A stretch of DNA of 64,000 nucleotides from Bacillota bacterium (GTDB lineage Bacteria > Bacillota > Clostridia > Lachnospirales > Lachnospiraceae), in assembly GCA_023435895.1 (NCBI GenBank), contig JAEZLH010000035.1, forward strand, positions 1 to 64,000. Reading direction: 5' to 3'. This document shows positions 35,704-44,486 of the stretch, in pieces (position 1 is the first letter of the stretch; every line of letters begins with the position of its first letter). Below the pieces are notes generated by a model. The model did not search any database, was not told the origin of the DNA, and was given only the letters and a program-made list of their open reading frames with translations. The position numbers and the translations under genes were made by a program.

Positions 35704-36510
35704 ATGAGTGATTTGGTTCAAATAGTGAAAGATGGTGTAGTGGAGCAAAATAGCAGTACATCAACAAAAAAGAGTTCTGGAAGCAGTTTGGATAAGGATG
35801 CCTTTTTACAATTGTTGACTACCCAGATGAAATACCAAGATCCCTTAAATCCCAGCTCAAATACAGAATATGTTGCACAATTAGCAACCTTCTCACAATT
35901 AGAGCAAATTCAGAACCTAAGTACTACAACTGCGAATTCCCAGGCCTTTAGTCTTGTGGGTAAAAATGTTATTGTTAAGACGAAAGATACAGCAGGAAAT
36001 ACTTCCTACATTAATGGTACAGTGGATTTTGTAAATCTTTCTGGAGGCAAGGCTCAGTTGTCAATTGGCGGAAAGATATATGCTCTTGATCAATTGGATA
36101 GCATTATTGATGACCAGTTTATTAAAAATCAAAATATTCCGGGAATTAAAGATGCTGTAAAGGTAACATATGATGGTGAGAAACCTACCGATTTAACATT
36201 TAAGGTAAATATGGGAACTGCTGATTATAAGGCGGATGATGTTGCCATAGCAATTAACGGATATTTGGTTGATGCTAGTAAGGTTACCGTGAGTGGTGAT
36301 ACCGTAAAAATTGATAAATCCGCATTCAAAGATCTTGAAAATGGAACATATAAGATAACAGTTGCCTTTAATGATGCAGATTATACCGTTGTGAAAGATA
36401 AGGTAACGCTTCAGGTGCAAAATGCTATAACATCGGATGATACACCACCGGCAGATGATGATAAAACAGAAGATGACGATAAAACTAACGATACAAACAC
36501 GAATGAATAA
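35704..36510 (+). CDS. flgD: Flagellar hook cap protein FlgD
   Basis: Hook assembly scaffold of 268 aa. The N-terminal region carries the conserved DKDAFLQLLTTQMKYQDPLNP motif, followed by beta-rich domains (about 80-130 and an Ig-like repeat to about 240). The C-terminus is an acidic tail of Asp, Glu, Thr and Asn (about 240-268), not part of the core family. GGAGG precedes the ATG. Confidence 0.95.
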   Translation: MSDLVQIVKDGVVEQNSSTSTKKSSGSSLDKDAFLQLLTTQMKYQDPLNPSSNTEYVAQLATFSQLEQIQNLSTTTANSQAFSLVGKNVIVKTKDTAGNTSYINGTVDFVNLSGGKAQLSIGGKIYALDQLDSIIDDQFIKNQNIPGIKDAVKVTYDGEKPTDLTFKVNMGTADYKADDVAIAINGYLVDASKVTVSGDTVKIDKSAFKDLENGTYKITVAFNDADYTVVKDKVTLQVQNAITSDDTPPADDDKTEDDDKTNDTNTNE

Positions 36511-36544
36511 GTTTTGCGCCTTAGATGGCAGGCGGGAGGTATAA

Positions 36545-36943
36545 ATGAATATTCCGATCAATCAATTTCCTTCCATAGAGCAGATGACGCATCAATTAAG
36601 TACAAATAGGAATAACAAGGCAGATCAAGCGAAGCAGGCGGCTGTAACACCTTTCAGTGAAATATTAAAGAGCCAGCAGTCAACTGAACAGCTAAATGAA
36701 TTGAAATTTTCTAAGCATGCAAATGAGAGACTGGCAAGTCGAAATATAGACTTGACGGATAATCAGCTAGAACGTTTAGAAATTGGTGCGAAAAAGGCAG
36801 GGGAGAAGGGAATTAACGAATCCTTAGTAATGGTAGATGATCTTGCATTTATTGTAAGCGTGAAGAATAATACAGTTATAACCGCGCTGAACGATAAAGA
36901 TGACAAGGTGTTTACGAACATAGACGGTGCAGTAATCGTATAA
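36545..36943 (+). CDS. Flagellar operon protein (TIGR02530-type)
   Basis: Small protein of 132 aa found between flgD and flgE in Gram-positive flagellar operons. The C-terminal half FSKHANERLASRNIDLT ... FIVSVKNNTVITA is the conserved part of the TIGR02530 group. It is presumed to help hook assembly, but no activity is established. N-terminus is variable. Begins behind GGGAGGT. Confidence 0.82.
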   Translation: MNIPINQFPSIEQMTHQLSTNRNNKADQAKQAAVTPFSEILKSQQSTEQLNELKFSKHANERLASRNIDLTDNQLERLEIGAKKAGEKGINESLVMVDDLAFIVSVKNNTVITALNDKDDKVFTNIDGAVIV

Positions 36944-37027
36944 AGCCGGACCTTACGGAGGCTGAAGTATCCATGAATGACAGATTGGATACCAAATTGA
37001 TGAAGCACAAAATGGAGGTCAACAATT

Positions 37028-38473
37028 ATGATGAGATCATTATTTTCTGGTGTATCGGGATTAAAAGTTCACCAGGCAAAAATGGACGTTATAGGTAATA
37101 ATATTGCCAATGTCAACACAATCGGATTTAAAGCAAGTACAGTATCCTTTTCTGATGTATTTTATCAGACAACACAAAGTGCAACCGGACCGAATGCAGC
37201 AACCGGTGCGGCTGGACGAAATGCGATGCAAATCGGTTTGGGTGCAGGAGTAGCTGCTGTTACATCCAGTATAACTACAACCGGTGCGGCACAAAGAACG
37301 GACAACCCGTTTGATTTAATGATAGACGGCAATAATTTCTTTATTGTCAACAGCGGTGGAACAAATTATTTTACCAAGGCGGGTTCCTTTACAGTGGATT
37401 CGGCCGGTAAATTATGCACGCCATCCGGTGCATCAGTTATGGGTTGGAAAGTTGATCCCAACGATGCAACAAAAACAGTGGCAGATAAGGTGGCTCCGCT
37501 GGTAATTATGTCCAATGAGAACAGATATGCCAGCCCTCAAGCATCTACCGCTATTACAATTTCAGGTAATATTGATAGTAAGGATACACAGCTTACCAGT
37601 GAGACTGGTAAAGTGGTAAACATAGCTTTTTATGATAAAATGGGTCATAGCTATACTGCGGATATGAAAATCACACAATCTCCCGATGCAACGAATAATT
37701 ATAAGGTTGCATTGACAGATATTAAGGATGAGGATGGACAATCTATATTCGTTAATAAAATTACAGACCCTACTACAGGTGAAGTTACTTATGCAGCCTC
37801 CGGAATTACAACCTTTGGAATAGGCAATTATACTTATTCTGTAAGTAATGTTGATCCTACAGATGGCAAGGTGACAATTGATTCTACCGATTCCCCGATG
37901 ATTACCTTTAATGGTGCAACAGGTGAATTCGTTGGTATCGGTGATGGTACGGAAGCAAATGACAGCATTATGTTAAACATCACTGCAGACCCCAATCCTT
38001 TCTCTGAAATCAAGATGGACTTTTCTTCTTTAACGATGTTTTCCTCAAGCGGTTCTTCTTCTATTAAGGCTACCAGAGGTGACTTGGATGGAAATGGAAC
38101 AGGAAAAAAAGTTGGTAACATGACAGGTGTAACAATTGATACTTCCGGAAAGATTTATGGAAAGTATGATAATGGTGACAGTAAGTTACTTGGACAGATT
38201 GCCGTAACAAGCTTTGCTAATCCTGCAGGTCTTGAAGCAGTTGGTAACAGTATGTATACAACCACTCAAAACTCCGGTGATTTTGATGGTATCGGTATAG
38301 ATCCATCCCAAGGCGGAGGCGGTATAACTACTGGTATTTTGGAGATGTCCAATGTAGATTTATCACAGCAATTTACGGATATGATTACTACACAGAGAGG
38401 TTTTCAGGCTAATTCAAGAATTATAACAACCTCAGATTCCCTGTTAGAAGAACTGATCAATTTGAAGAGATAA
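37028..38473 (+). CDS. flgE: Flagellar hook protein FlgE
   Basis: Hook subunit of 481 aa, secreted and assembled under the FlgD cap. The N-terminal rod/hook motif MRSLFSGVSGLKVHQAKMD and GNNIANVNTIGFK, the middle hook domains and the C-terminal coiled helix (QFTDMITTQRGFQANSR) are complete. GGAGGT at 37014-37019 supports the start at 37028; the second ATG is one codon later. A 170-bp gap follows. Confidence 0.96.
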   Translation: MMRSLFSGVSGLKVHQAKMDVIGNNIANVNTIGFKASTVSFSDVFYQTTQSATGPNAATGAAGRNAMQIGLGAGVAAVTSSITTTGAAQRTDNPFDLMIDGNNFFIVNSGGTNYFTKAGSFTVDSAGKLCTPSGASVMGWKVDPNDATKTVADKVAPLVIMSNENRYASPQASTAITISGNIDSKDTQLTSETGKVVNIAFYDKMGHSYTADMKITQSPDATNNYKVALTDIKDEDGQSIFVNKITDPTTGEVTYAASGITTFGIGNYTYSVSNVDPTDGKVTIDSTDSPMITFNGATGEFVGIGDGTEANDSIMLNITADPNPFSEIKMDFSSLTMFSSSGSSSIKATRGDLDGNGTGKKVGNMTGVTIDTSGKIYGKYDNGDSKLLGQIAVTSFANPAGLEAVGNSMYTTTQNSGDFDGIGIDPSQGGGGITTGILEMSNVDLSQQFTDMITTQRGFQANSRIITTSDSLLEELINLKR

Positions 38474-38511
38474 TTTTGTCAGCAGGGGGTAGAGCAATCC
38501 TTTGTTAATAA

Positions 38512-38576
38512 TTAAGGGGCTGATGCAAAATTAGTCTAAAGGAGTAACAAGACATAATGATGCAGCGGCCCCATTT
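38512..38576 (+). other. G/C-rich imperfect inverted repeat after flgE
   Basis: GGGGCTGATGCA ... TGCAGCGGCCCC (about 38515-38573) is an imperfect long inverted repeat in the gap between flgE and flbD. No clear T-run follows. It may be an attenuator or an mRNA stability structure. Weak call. Confidence 0.3.
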
Positions 38577-38643
38577 AATTTATGCATGCAAAGGGAAGAA
38601 TATCGCATACTAAAAAGTGAGTTCAGGTGGATGGGAGAACAAA

Positions 38644-38835
38644 ATGATTGAAGTAACCAGGCTAAATAATGAAAAAGTAATCATTAATGCTGAATTGATT
38701 GAAAAGGTAGAAGAGACTCCTGATACTATCATTACTTTGGTTTCTGGGAGTAAATTAGTAGTAAAAGAAAGTAGACAAGAAGTAAAAAATCTTGTAATAT
38801 TATACAAAAAAGAAATATTTGGTCGAGAATTGTAA
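38644..38835 (+). CDS. flbD: Flagellar protein FlbD
   Basis: Small protein of 63 aa (MIEVTRLNNEKVIINAELIEKVEETPDTIITL) of the FlbD family found after flgE in Gram-positive flagellar operons; unrelated to Caulobacter FlbD. Its role is not established. The frame opens upstream at 38617, but homology and the GGGAG before 38644 point to this start. Confidence 0.87.
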   Translation: MIEVTRLNNEKVIINAELIEKVEETPDTIITLVSGSKLVVKESRQEVKNLVILYKKEIFGREL

Positions 38836-38916
38836 TGGCATGACATTGCTAAAAGATATGAATTTGAAAAAAATTGATATATATATAGAAAGTAAGAGTT
38901 AAGGAGGCAGTATTTC

Positions 38917-39429
38917 ATGAAAAAGAATATTCTAACCATAATAATTATGGCTATTGTTTTGATCAATACCGTATTAACTGGATTGTTAATATTCACGATA
39001 GTACCTACAGCGAATAAGACAAATGCATTGGTTTCCAAGGTGGCATCCATTGTGGATCTTGAAAAAGAATCGCCAAACAGTGAAGATGAAGTAGGTATTG
39101 AAGACAAAGAAAACATTTCTTTGTCAAAAGAGAATGAGAAGATGACAATCAATTTAAAGAGTTCAGGGGGCAAGGATGGTTTTGCTACGGTGAATGTATC
39201 TTTAATCTTGAATAAAAAAAGTAAAGATTATACTAAGCTAAAAAAAGCGGTTGAGGATAATTTGGTTGTATTTAAGGAATATGTACAGGATGAATTCGCA
39301 AAGTATACTAAGGATGAAGTACAGAGTAACAAAGACAAAATCAAACAAGACATTTTAGTGAGAATCCAAGAATATATGAAGTCGGATTTAGTTATTGGAG
39401 TCAATTTTGAAAATTTGTTGATCGGATAA
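38917..39429 (+). CDS. fliL: Flagellar basal body-associated protein FliL
   Basis: Single-pass membrane protein of 170 aa with an N-terminal transmembrane segment (about 5-30) and a C-terminal periplasm-facing FliL domain. FliL surrounds and supports the stator. It follows flbD directly; motA and motB, commonly located in between, are missing here. A strong AAGGAGG site precedes the ATG. Confidence 0.88.
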   Translation: MKKNILTIIIMAIVLINTVLTGLLIFTIVPTANKTNALVSKVASIVDLEKESPNSEDEVGIEDKENISLSKENEKMTINLKSSGGKDGFATVNVSLILNKKSKDYTKLKKAVEDNLVVFKEYVQDEFAKYTKDEVQSNKDKIKQDILVRIQEYMKSDLVIGVNFENLLIG

Positions 39430-39493
39430 GAAAAATGATGATTTTAGATTTTTTTTATGTTATTATGTTATTAGCGAATAGGAGGTCAATAGA

Positions 39494-40474
39494 ATGGGCG
39501 ATGTCTTATCGCAAAATGAGATAGACAATCTGCTGGCGGCATTGAACAGCGGTGAACTTGATGCGGATGATTATAAGCAGACGTCTGAAAAACAGATTAA
39601 AAATTATGACTTTGCCAGACCATCCAAATTTTCTAAGGAACATCTTAGAACTTTGAACATTATTTTCGAGCATTATGCCCGTTTATTATCAACCAATTTA
39701 CCCGCGTATTTACGAAAGAATGTTCAAGTTGAAGTTGTAAACTCAGAAGCAGTGCAGTATTCGGAATTTACGAATGCCCTTTCAAATCCAGTCTTATTGG
39801 GTATTATTGATTTTTCTCCTTTGGAGGGGAATATTATCATAGAGTTGGCTGATAATTTGGGTTATGCGATTGTAGACCGAATGCTTGGCGGTGGTGGTTA
39901 TCCACTGGACAAGGTTCGTGACTTCTCCGAAATTGAATTGTCAATTGTTGAGCGTATTTTTAATATATGCACCAATCTCTTAAGTGAGCCTTGGGCAAAT
40001 GTAATTCAGGTACACCCAAGATTACTTCGTATTGAAACGAATTCACAGTTTGCGCAAATTATATCACCAAGTGAGATGATATCGCTGGTGACATTGAATA
40101 TAAGAATTGGTAATATTGAAGGTCTCATGAATATCTGTCTTCCATATGTATGTTTGGAAACAGTAATTGATAAGTTGAATACAAAATATTGGTATTCAAC
40201 AATGAAAATGATCGATAATAAGTCCTATCAAGATGTTATAGAAACATCAATATCGAAAGCGAAAGTGCCTTTACGCGTAGTACTCGGAAAAAGTGCAATA
40301 TCGGTTAACGATTTCATGAATATCCAAAAAGGGGACATTATTAAATTAAATTCAAAAGTGGAAGATGAATTAGCCGTATATGTAGGGAATTTATATAAAT
40401 TTACTGCCCTCCCCGGAGCATCCTCAGGTTCTTATGCGGTAAAAATATCAACAATCATCAGAGGAGAGGAGTAA
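39494..40474 (+). CDS. fliM: Flagellar motor switch protein FliM
   Basis: C-ring switch protein of 326 aa. The N-terminal CheY-binding peptide VLSQNEIDNLLAAL is present, followed by the CheC-like middle domain and the C-terminal FliN-like domain (about 245-325). GGAGG precedes the ATG. The neighbouring fliY starts 6 bp later. Confidence 0.97.
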   Translation: MGDVLSQNEIDNLLAALNSGELDADDYKQTSEKQIKNYDFARPSKFSKEHLRTLNIIFEHYARLLSTNLPAYLRKNVQVEVVNSEAVQYSEFTNALSNPVLLGIIDFSPLEGNIIIELADNLGYAIVDRMLGGGGYPLDKVRDFSEIELSIVERIFNICTNLLSEPWANVIQVHPRLLRIETNSQFAQIISPSEMISLVTLNIRIGNIEGLMNICLPYVCLETVIDKLNTKYWYSTMKMIDNKSYQDVIETSISKAKVPLRVVLGKSAISVNDFMNIQKGDIIKLNSKVEDELAVYVGNLYKFTALPGASSGSYAVKISTIIRGEE

Positions 40475-40480
40475 AGTGTT

Positions 40481-41659
40481 ATGGATGGAATGCTATCCCA
40501 AGAAGAAATAAATGCTTTGCTAAATGGCATTAGCTCAAATGATTCGACGAGTGCTCCAAATGAAAGTTTAACCGATGAGGAAAAAGACGCAGTTGGTGAG
40601 ATTTCCAATATAAGTATGGGAACCGCTGCGACAACACTATTTTCCTTGGTGAATCAAAAAGTTAATATTACTACACCAATCGTCGAGTATGCCAACTGGG
40701 ATGATATTGTAAACAGTTATGACAAGCCATGTGTTTTTATTGAGATTTATTATGAAGAGGGTTTGGATGGTCACAATATCTTGATTTTGAAAGAGGCAGA
40801 TGTTAAGATTATCGCCGATTTAATGATGGGCGGAGACGGAACTAATATAACTGGGGAGTTATCAGAGCTCCATGTTAGTGCAATTAGTGAAGCTATGAAT
40901 CAAATGATGGGTTCAGCTGCCACGTCAATATCCTCCATGTTGGAGAAAAAGGTTAATATCAGTCCGCCGACTGCGTCGGTGGTTGATTTATACGATCACA
41001 TTGAAGGGGAAAATATTGCTCCTTTCTTGAAAGGTAATTTTGTAAAAGTATCCTTCCATATGGTTATTGGTAATCTTGTGGACAGTGTGCTGATGCAGTT
41101 ATATCCGTTTGATTTTGCCAGAGATTTGTATCAACAATTTGTTCAGGCAACTTCAATGGTTCCGGATGTTAAAACAAGACCTCAACAGGAAAAAGCACAG
41201 CCCCAGCCGCAACCGGAACCTGAGCCGGTTAAGCAGGAGACACCACAGATGCAGATGCCTCAAAATCAGATGCAGATGGCTCAGCCTGGATATCCCTATC
41301 CCTACCCCTATCCAAATCAGGGGGGAATACCACCGATGCCTTATATGATGCCGCCTGTAGCAGATGTGAATGTTCAGCCAGTGCAATTTGCTTCGTTTAG
41401 CCAAAATTCCAGCCCGGTAGTTCAACCAGAAAACATTGGGTTATTGATGGATGTACCGTTAGAGGTAACGGTAGAATTGGGACGAACATCTAAATCCATT
41501 AAAGAAATTCTCGATTTTACACCCGGAACAATTATTGAGTTGAACCGGTTGGCAGGAGAACCAATTGATGTTTTGGTTAACGGAAAGTTTGTTGCCAAGG
41601 GAGAAGTGGTCGTAATGGAAGAAGCCTTTGGTATTAGAGTAACGGAAATAATTAAATAA
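40481..41659 (+). CDS. fliY: Motor switch phosphatase FliY
   Basis: Gram-positive C-ring protein of 392 aa: an N-terminal CheY-binding-like segment (MLSQEEINALL), a CheC-type CheY-P phosphatase domain (EISNISMGTAATTL ... and SEAMNQMMGSAATSI active-site motifs, about 35-215), a long proline/glutamine/methionine-rich linker (about 225-295) and a C-terminal FliN domain (about 310-390). It removes phosphate from CheY at the switch. The linker is unusually low-complexity. Confidence 0.95.
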   Translation: MDGMLSQEEINALLNGISSNDSTSAPNESLTDEEKDAVGEISNISMGTAATTLFSLVNQKVNITTPIVEYANWDDIVNSYDKPCVFIEIYYEEGLDGHNILILKEADVKIIADLMMGGDGTNITGELSELHVSAISEAMNQMMGSAATSISSMLEKKVNISPPTASVVDLYDHIEGENIAPFLKGNFVKVSFHMVIGNLVDSVLMQLYPFDFARDLYQQFVQATSMVPDVKTRPQQEKAQPQPQPEPEPVKQETPQMQMPQNQMQMAQPGYPYPYPYPNQGGIPPMPYMMPPVADVNVQPVQFASFSQNSSPVVQPENIGLLMDVPLEVTVELGRTSKSIKEILDFTPGTIIELNRLAGEPIDVLVNGKFVAKGEVVVMEEAFGIRVTEIIK

Positions 41660-41706
41660 TATCTAATAGAAATTAAAATAAGTTCAATATGATAGGAGAT
41701 TATGGT

Positions 41707-42069
41707 ATGGCAAAAAGTATTTTAATTTGTGATGACGCAGCGTTTATGAGAATGATGATTAAAGATATTTTAACTAAGAATGGTTATACTATTGCAGGAG
41801 AAGCAGAAAATGGTTTGAAAGCAGTTGAAAAGTATAGTGAAACCAAGCCGGATCTTGTTATGATGGATATAACAATGCCGGAGATGGATGGTATTCAGGC
41901 TTTAAAGAAAATTAAGTCCACTGACCCCGGTGCAAATATCATAATGTGTTCTGCAATGGGACAGCAGGCGATGGTTATCGAGTCCATTCAATCAGGAGCA
42001 AAGGACTTTATTGTTAAACCTTTTCAGGCTGACAGAGTATTGGAAGCAGTTAAGAAAGCGGTGGGTTAA
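41707..42069 (+). CDS. cheY: Chemotaxis response regulator CheY
   Basis: Single-domain receiver of 120 aa. DD9-10, phospho-acceptor D54 in MMDITMPEMDG, Ser in CSAMGQ, and the conserved Lys in FIVKPFQ are all present. It diffuses between CheA and the FliM/FliY switch. Start set at ATG 41707 (MAKSILICDD); the earlier ATG at 41689 gives six non-family residues and overlaps the AGGAG site. Confidence 0.95.
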   Translation: MAKSILICDDAAFMRMMIKDILTKNGYTIAGEAENGLKAVEKYSETKPDLVMMDITMPEMDGIQALKKIKSTDPGANIIMCSAMGQQAMVIESIQSGAKDFIVKPFQADRVLEAVKKAVG

Positions 42070-42075
42070 TCGATT

Positions 42076-42522
42076 ATGTTTGAAAAAGCGGTGTTACAAT
42101 TGCATGCTGTTGTTGATTCACAAGTGTTTCTATTGTTAACTCATACACCGACTTTGAAGCTTAGTAATACACCGCCACGAAACTCCAGTGATTCTGGTTG
42201 GTTAGAGATGGTTGGTTTGGTTTTCATTCTGATTGCGATTTTATTCGCTGCGTATTATACCTCTAAGCTTGTGGGTAGATTTACTCTTGGGCAACTTAAG
42301 AACAGCAATTTTCATGTGATAGATAGCTATCGCATCAGCCCAAATAAATTTCTTCAGATAGTAAAAATAGCTAATAAATATATTGTTATTTCGGTTAGTA
42401 AAGATAATGTTCAATTTATTACGGAGCTGGATGAAACAGAGGTATTTATTCGAGAGGCTAATATCAAAGAGAATATGAGCTTCAAACAAATATTTGAAAA
42501 AATAAAAAACAGGGCAGAATGA
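42076..42522 (+). CDS. fliO: Flagellar biosynthetic protein FliO/FliZ
   Basis: Bitopic protein of 148 aa with one transmembrane segment (about 48-68) followed by a FliO domain (GRFTLGQLKNSNFHVIDSYRISPNK). It aids assembly of the FliPQR export gate. Weakly conserved; position directly before fliP supports it. The ribosome binding site is weak. Confidence 0.82.
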   Translation: MFEKAVLQLHAVVDSQVFLLLTHTPTLKLSNTPPRNSSDSGWLEMVGLVFILIAILFAAYYTSKLVGRFTLGQLKNSNFHVIDSYRISPNKFLQIVKIANKYIVISVSKDNVQFITELDETEVFIREANIKENMSFKQIFEKIKNRAE

Positions 42523-42559
42523 AAATAAATGCTTATGTATTAAAAGAAGGTTGATACAC

Positions 42560-43417
42560 ATGAATAATAAAGTCCAAGTGCACATTAGAAAAAAACCTGT
42601 GGTTATAATCGCGATGCTGTTAATATGTCTGTTTGCAGTAGTTGGAGGACAAAGAGCTTATGCTACCACAACGAATAATAATACGACAAATAATGGTACC
42701 GGGAATACGAATAACTCAAATGAAAATAATAATGTAAACGGCAATCTTGGTCCGTTACAGTTTTCACTTAATACCGACCAAAATGGTGGCGGCATATCAG
42801 CAACATTACAAATGTTGTTGGTCTTGACGATAATTAGCCTAGCACCCTCCATATTAATTATGGTTACATCCTTTACCAGAATTATTATTGTTCTACACTT
42901 TGTTAGATCAGCGCTTGGAACACAGACAACACCGCCAAACCAAATACTCGTCGGACTGGCTCTGTTCTTGACATTTTTTATCATGTCCCCCGTGTTCACA
43001 CAGGTAAATAACGATGCCATAAAGCCTCTTGCGAAGGGAGAAATTACGCAAGAGCAAGCCTACGATAAGGGAGTTGCTCCACTTCGTACCTTTATGCTCA
43101 AACAGGCGGAGGAAAAAGATGTAAGACTTTTTATGAATATCGCTCAGATTGACAAAGTAGACAATGTGGATCAGATTCCGATCACCGTGTTGATTCCGTC
43201 TTTTATTATTGGTGAATTAAAAAAAGCTTTTATTATAGGCTTTTTAATCTATATACCTTTTATTGTGATTGATATGGTGGTGGCATCGACCTTGATGTCG
43301 ATGGGTATGATGATGCTACCTCCAACCATGATCTCCATGCCATTCAAGATTTTACTGTTTATTATAGCGGATGGGTGGAATCTAATTATTGGTGAATTGG
43401 TGAAGACGTTTTATTAA
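42560..43417 (+). CDS. fliP: Flagellar export gate protein FliP
   Basis: Integral membrane core subunit of the export gate, 285 aa. An N-terminal signal peptide (about 1-33, ending AYA) is followed by an asparagine-rich segment, then four transmembrane helices with MLLVLTIISLAPSILIMVTSF, RIIIVLHFVRSALGTQTTPPNQ and the C-terminal MMLPPTMISMPFK. ATG 42560 is preferred over TTG 42551. Confidence 0.95.
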   Translation: MNNKVQVHIRKKPVVIIAMLLICLFAVVGGQRAYATTTNNNTTNNGTGNTNNSNENNNVNGNLGPLQFSLNTDQNGGGISATLQMLLVLTIISLAPSILIMVTSFTRIIIVLHFVRSALGTQTTPPNQILVGLALFLTFFIMSPVFTQVNNDAIKPLAKGEITQEQAYDKGVAPLRTFMLKQAEEKDVRLFMNIAQIDKVDNVDQIPITVLIPSFIIGELKKAFIIGFLIYIPFIVIDMVVASTLMSMGMMMLPPTMISMPFKILLFIIADGWNLIIGELVKTFY

Positions 43418-43432
43418 GGGAGATGATTTGGT

Positions 43433-43708
43433 ATGAATGAAAATATTGTAATAGATATTGCAAGACAAGCGATTGTTCTTGTACTAAAAACTTCAGCACC
43501 GATGCTGCTGGCCTCCCTTGTAATTGGTCTGATTATCAGTATATTCCAAACTGTTACTTCAATTCAGGAACAAACCCTCACATTTGTTCCGAAATTGATA
43601 GCAGTTTTTTTAGTAATAATTCTATTTGGAGGCTGGATTTTAAATTCTCTTAAGGAATACATGATAGAATTATTTTCTCAATTTGGATATTATATTAATC
43701 ACCTATGA
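43433..43708 (+). CDS. fliQ: Flagellar export gate protein FliQ
   Basis: Membrane protein of 91 aa with two transmembrane helices and the family motif QTVTSIQEQTLTFVPKL. GGGAGATG precedes the start. Its stop overlaps the fliR start (ATGA). Confidence 0.95.
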   Translation: MNENIVIDIARQAIVLVLKTSAPMLLASLVIGLIISIFQTVTSIQEQTLTFVPKLIAVFLVIILFGGWILNSLKEYMIELFSQFGYYINHL

Positions 43709-44472
43709 CATTTACACTGATTAATTTTGAAGTATTTTTATTGATACTTGTGAGGATAACCGGATTTTTAGTCACGGCTCCTTTTTTTTCTTTAAGAAAT
43801 GTACCATTTACTGTTAAAACAGCCATTTCTGTATCCATGGCAGCGATTTTGTTTTATACAGTGCCGATGCAACCTCCCAGTTATGACGGAATAATCGGCT
43901 TTACATTTCTTGTCGTAAGTGAGGCATTAGCCGGAGCTATTATGGGCTTTTTTACAAATATAGCATACTATATTCTTAATTTTGCGGGTCAGATGCTGGA
44001 TATGGAAATTGGTTTTTCCATGATGAGCCAACTTGATCCCGTTTTGAATATAGAATCAACAATTACCGCCAATTTCTATGGTAATCTAGTTTTGTTGATT
44101 ATGGTTATAACAAACCTACACCATTATTTTATAAGAGCAATCATTGATTCTTTTCAAATTGTTGGCATAGGAGATATTACACTAGACCCGTCGGCTTATA
44201 AATTAATGGTTACCTTTATCATAGATTATTTCATAATTGCATTTCGTATTATACTACCGGTTTTTGCTGCACTTTTGGTAGTAAATACAATTTTAGCTAT
44301 ATTAACAAGAATTGCTCCTCAGATGAATATTTTTGTAATCGGTATGCAGATTAAGATTGCTGTGGGTCTTGGGGTTTTGATTCTAATTATTGGGTTGCTT
44401 CCATCTGTTGCGGATTTTATCTTTAATGAGATGGTGACTATGCTAAAAGCCTCCATAGAAATCTTACATTAG
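43705..44472 (+). CDS. fliR: Flagellar export gate protein FliR
   Basis: Polytopic membrane protein of 255 aa, the third export gate component. Motifs include VRITGFLVTAPFFS near the N-terminus, ILNFAGQMLDMEIGFSMMSQLDP and RIAPQMNIFVIGMQIKI. Overlaps fliQ by 4 bp, so translation is coupled. Confidence 0.95.
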   Translation: MTFTLINFEVFLLILVRITGFLVTAPFFSLRNVPFTVKTAISVSMAAILFYTVPMQPPSYDGIIGFTFLVVSEALAGAIMGFFTNIAYYILNFAGQMLDMEIGFSMMSQLDPVLNIESTITANFYGNLVLLIMVITNLHHYFIRAIIDSFQIVGIGDITLDPSAYKLMVTFIIDYFIIAFRIILPVFAALLVVNTILAILTRIAPQMNIFVIGMQIKIAVGLGVLILIIGLLPSVADFIFNEMVTMLKASIEILH

Positions 44473-44486
44473 AAGAGGGATTTAGT

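Noticed and set aside
38610..39173. 187-codon open frame on the - strand across flbD and fliL
   Set aside because: Overlaps two recognisable genes entirely, low-complexity serine/phenylalanine composition, no ribosome binding site; a shadow of the + strand coding.
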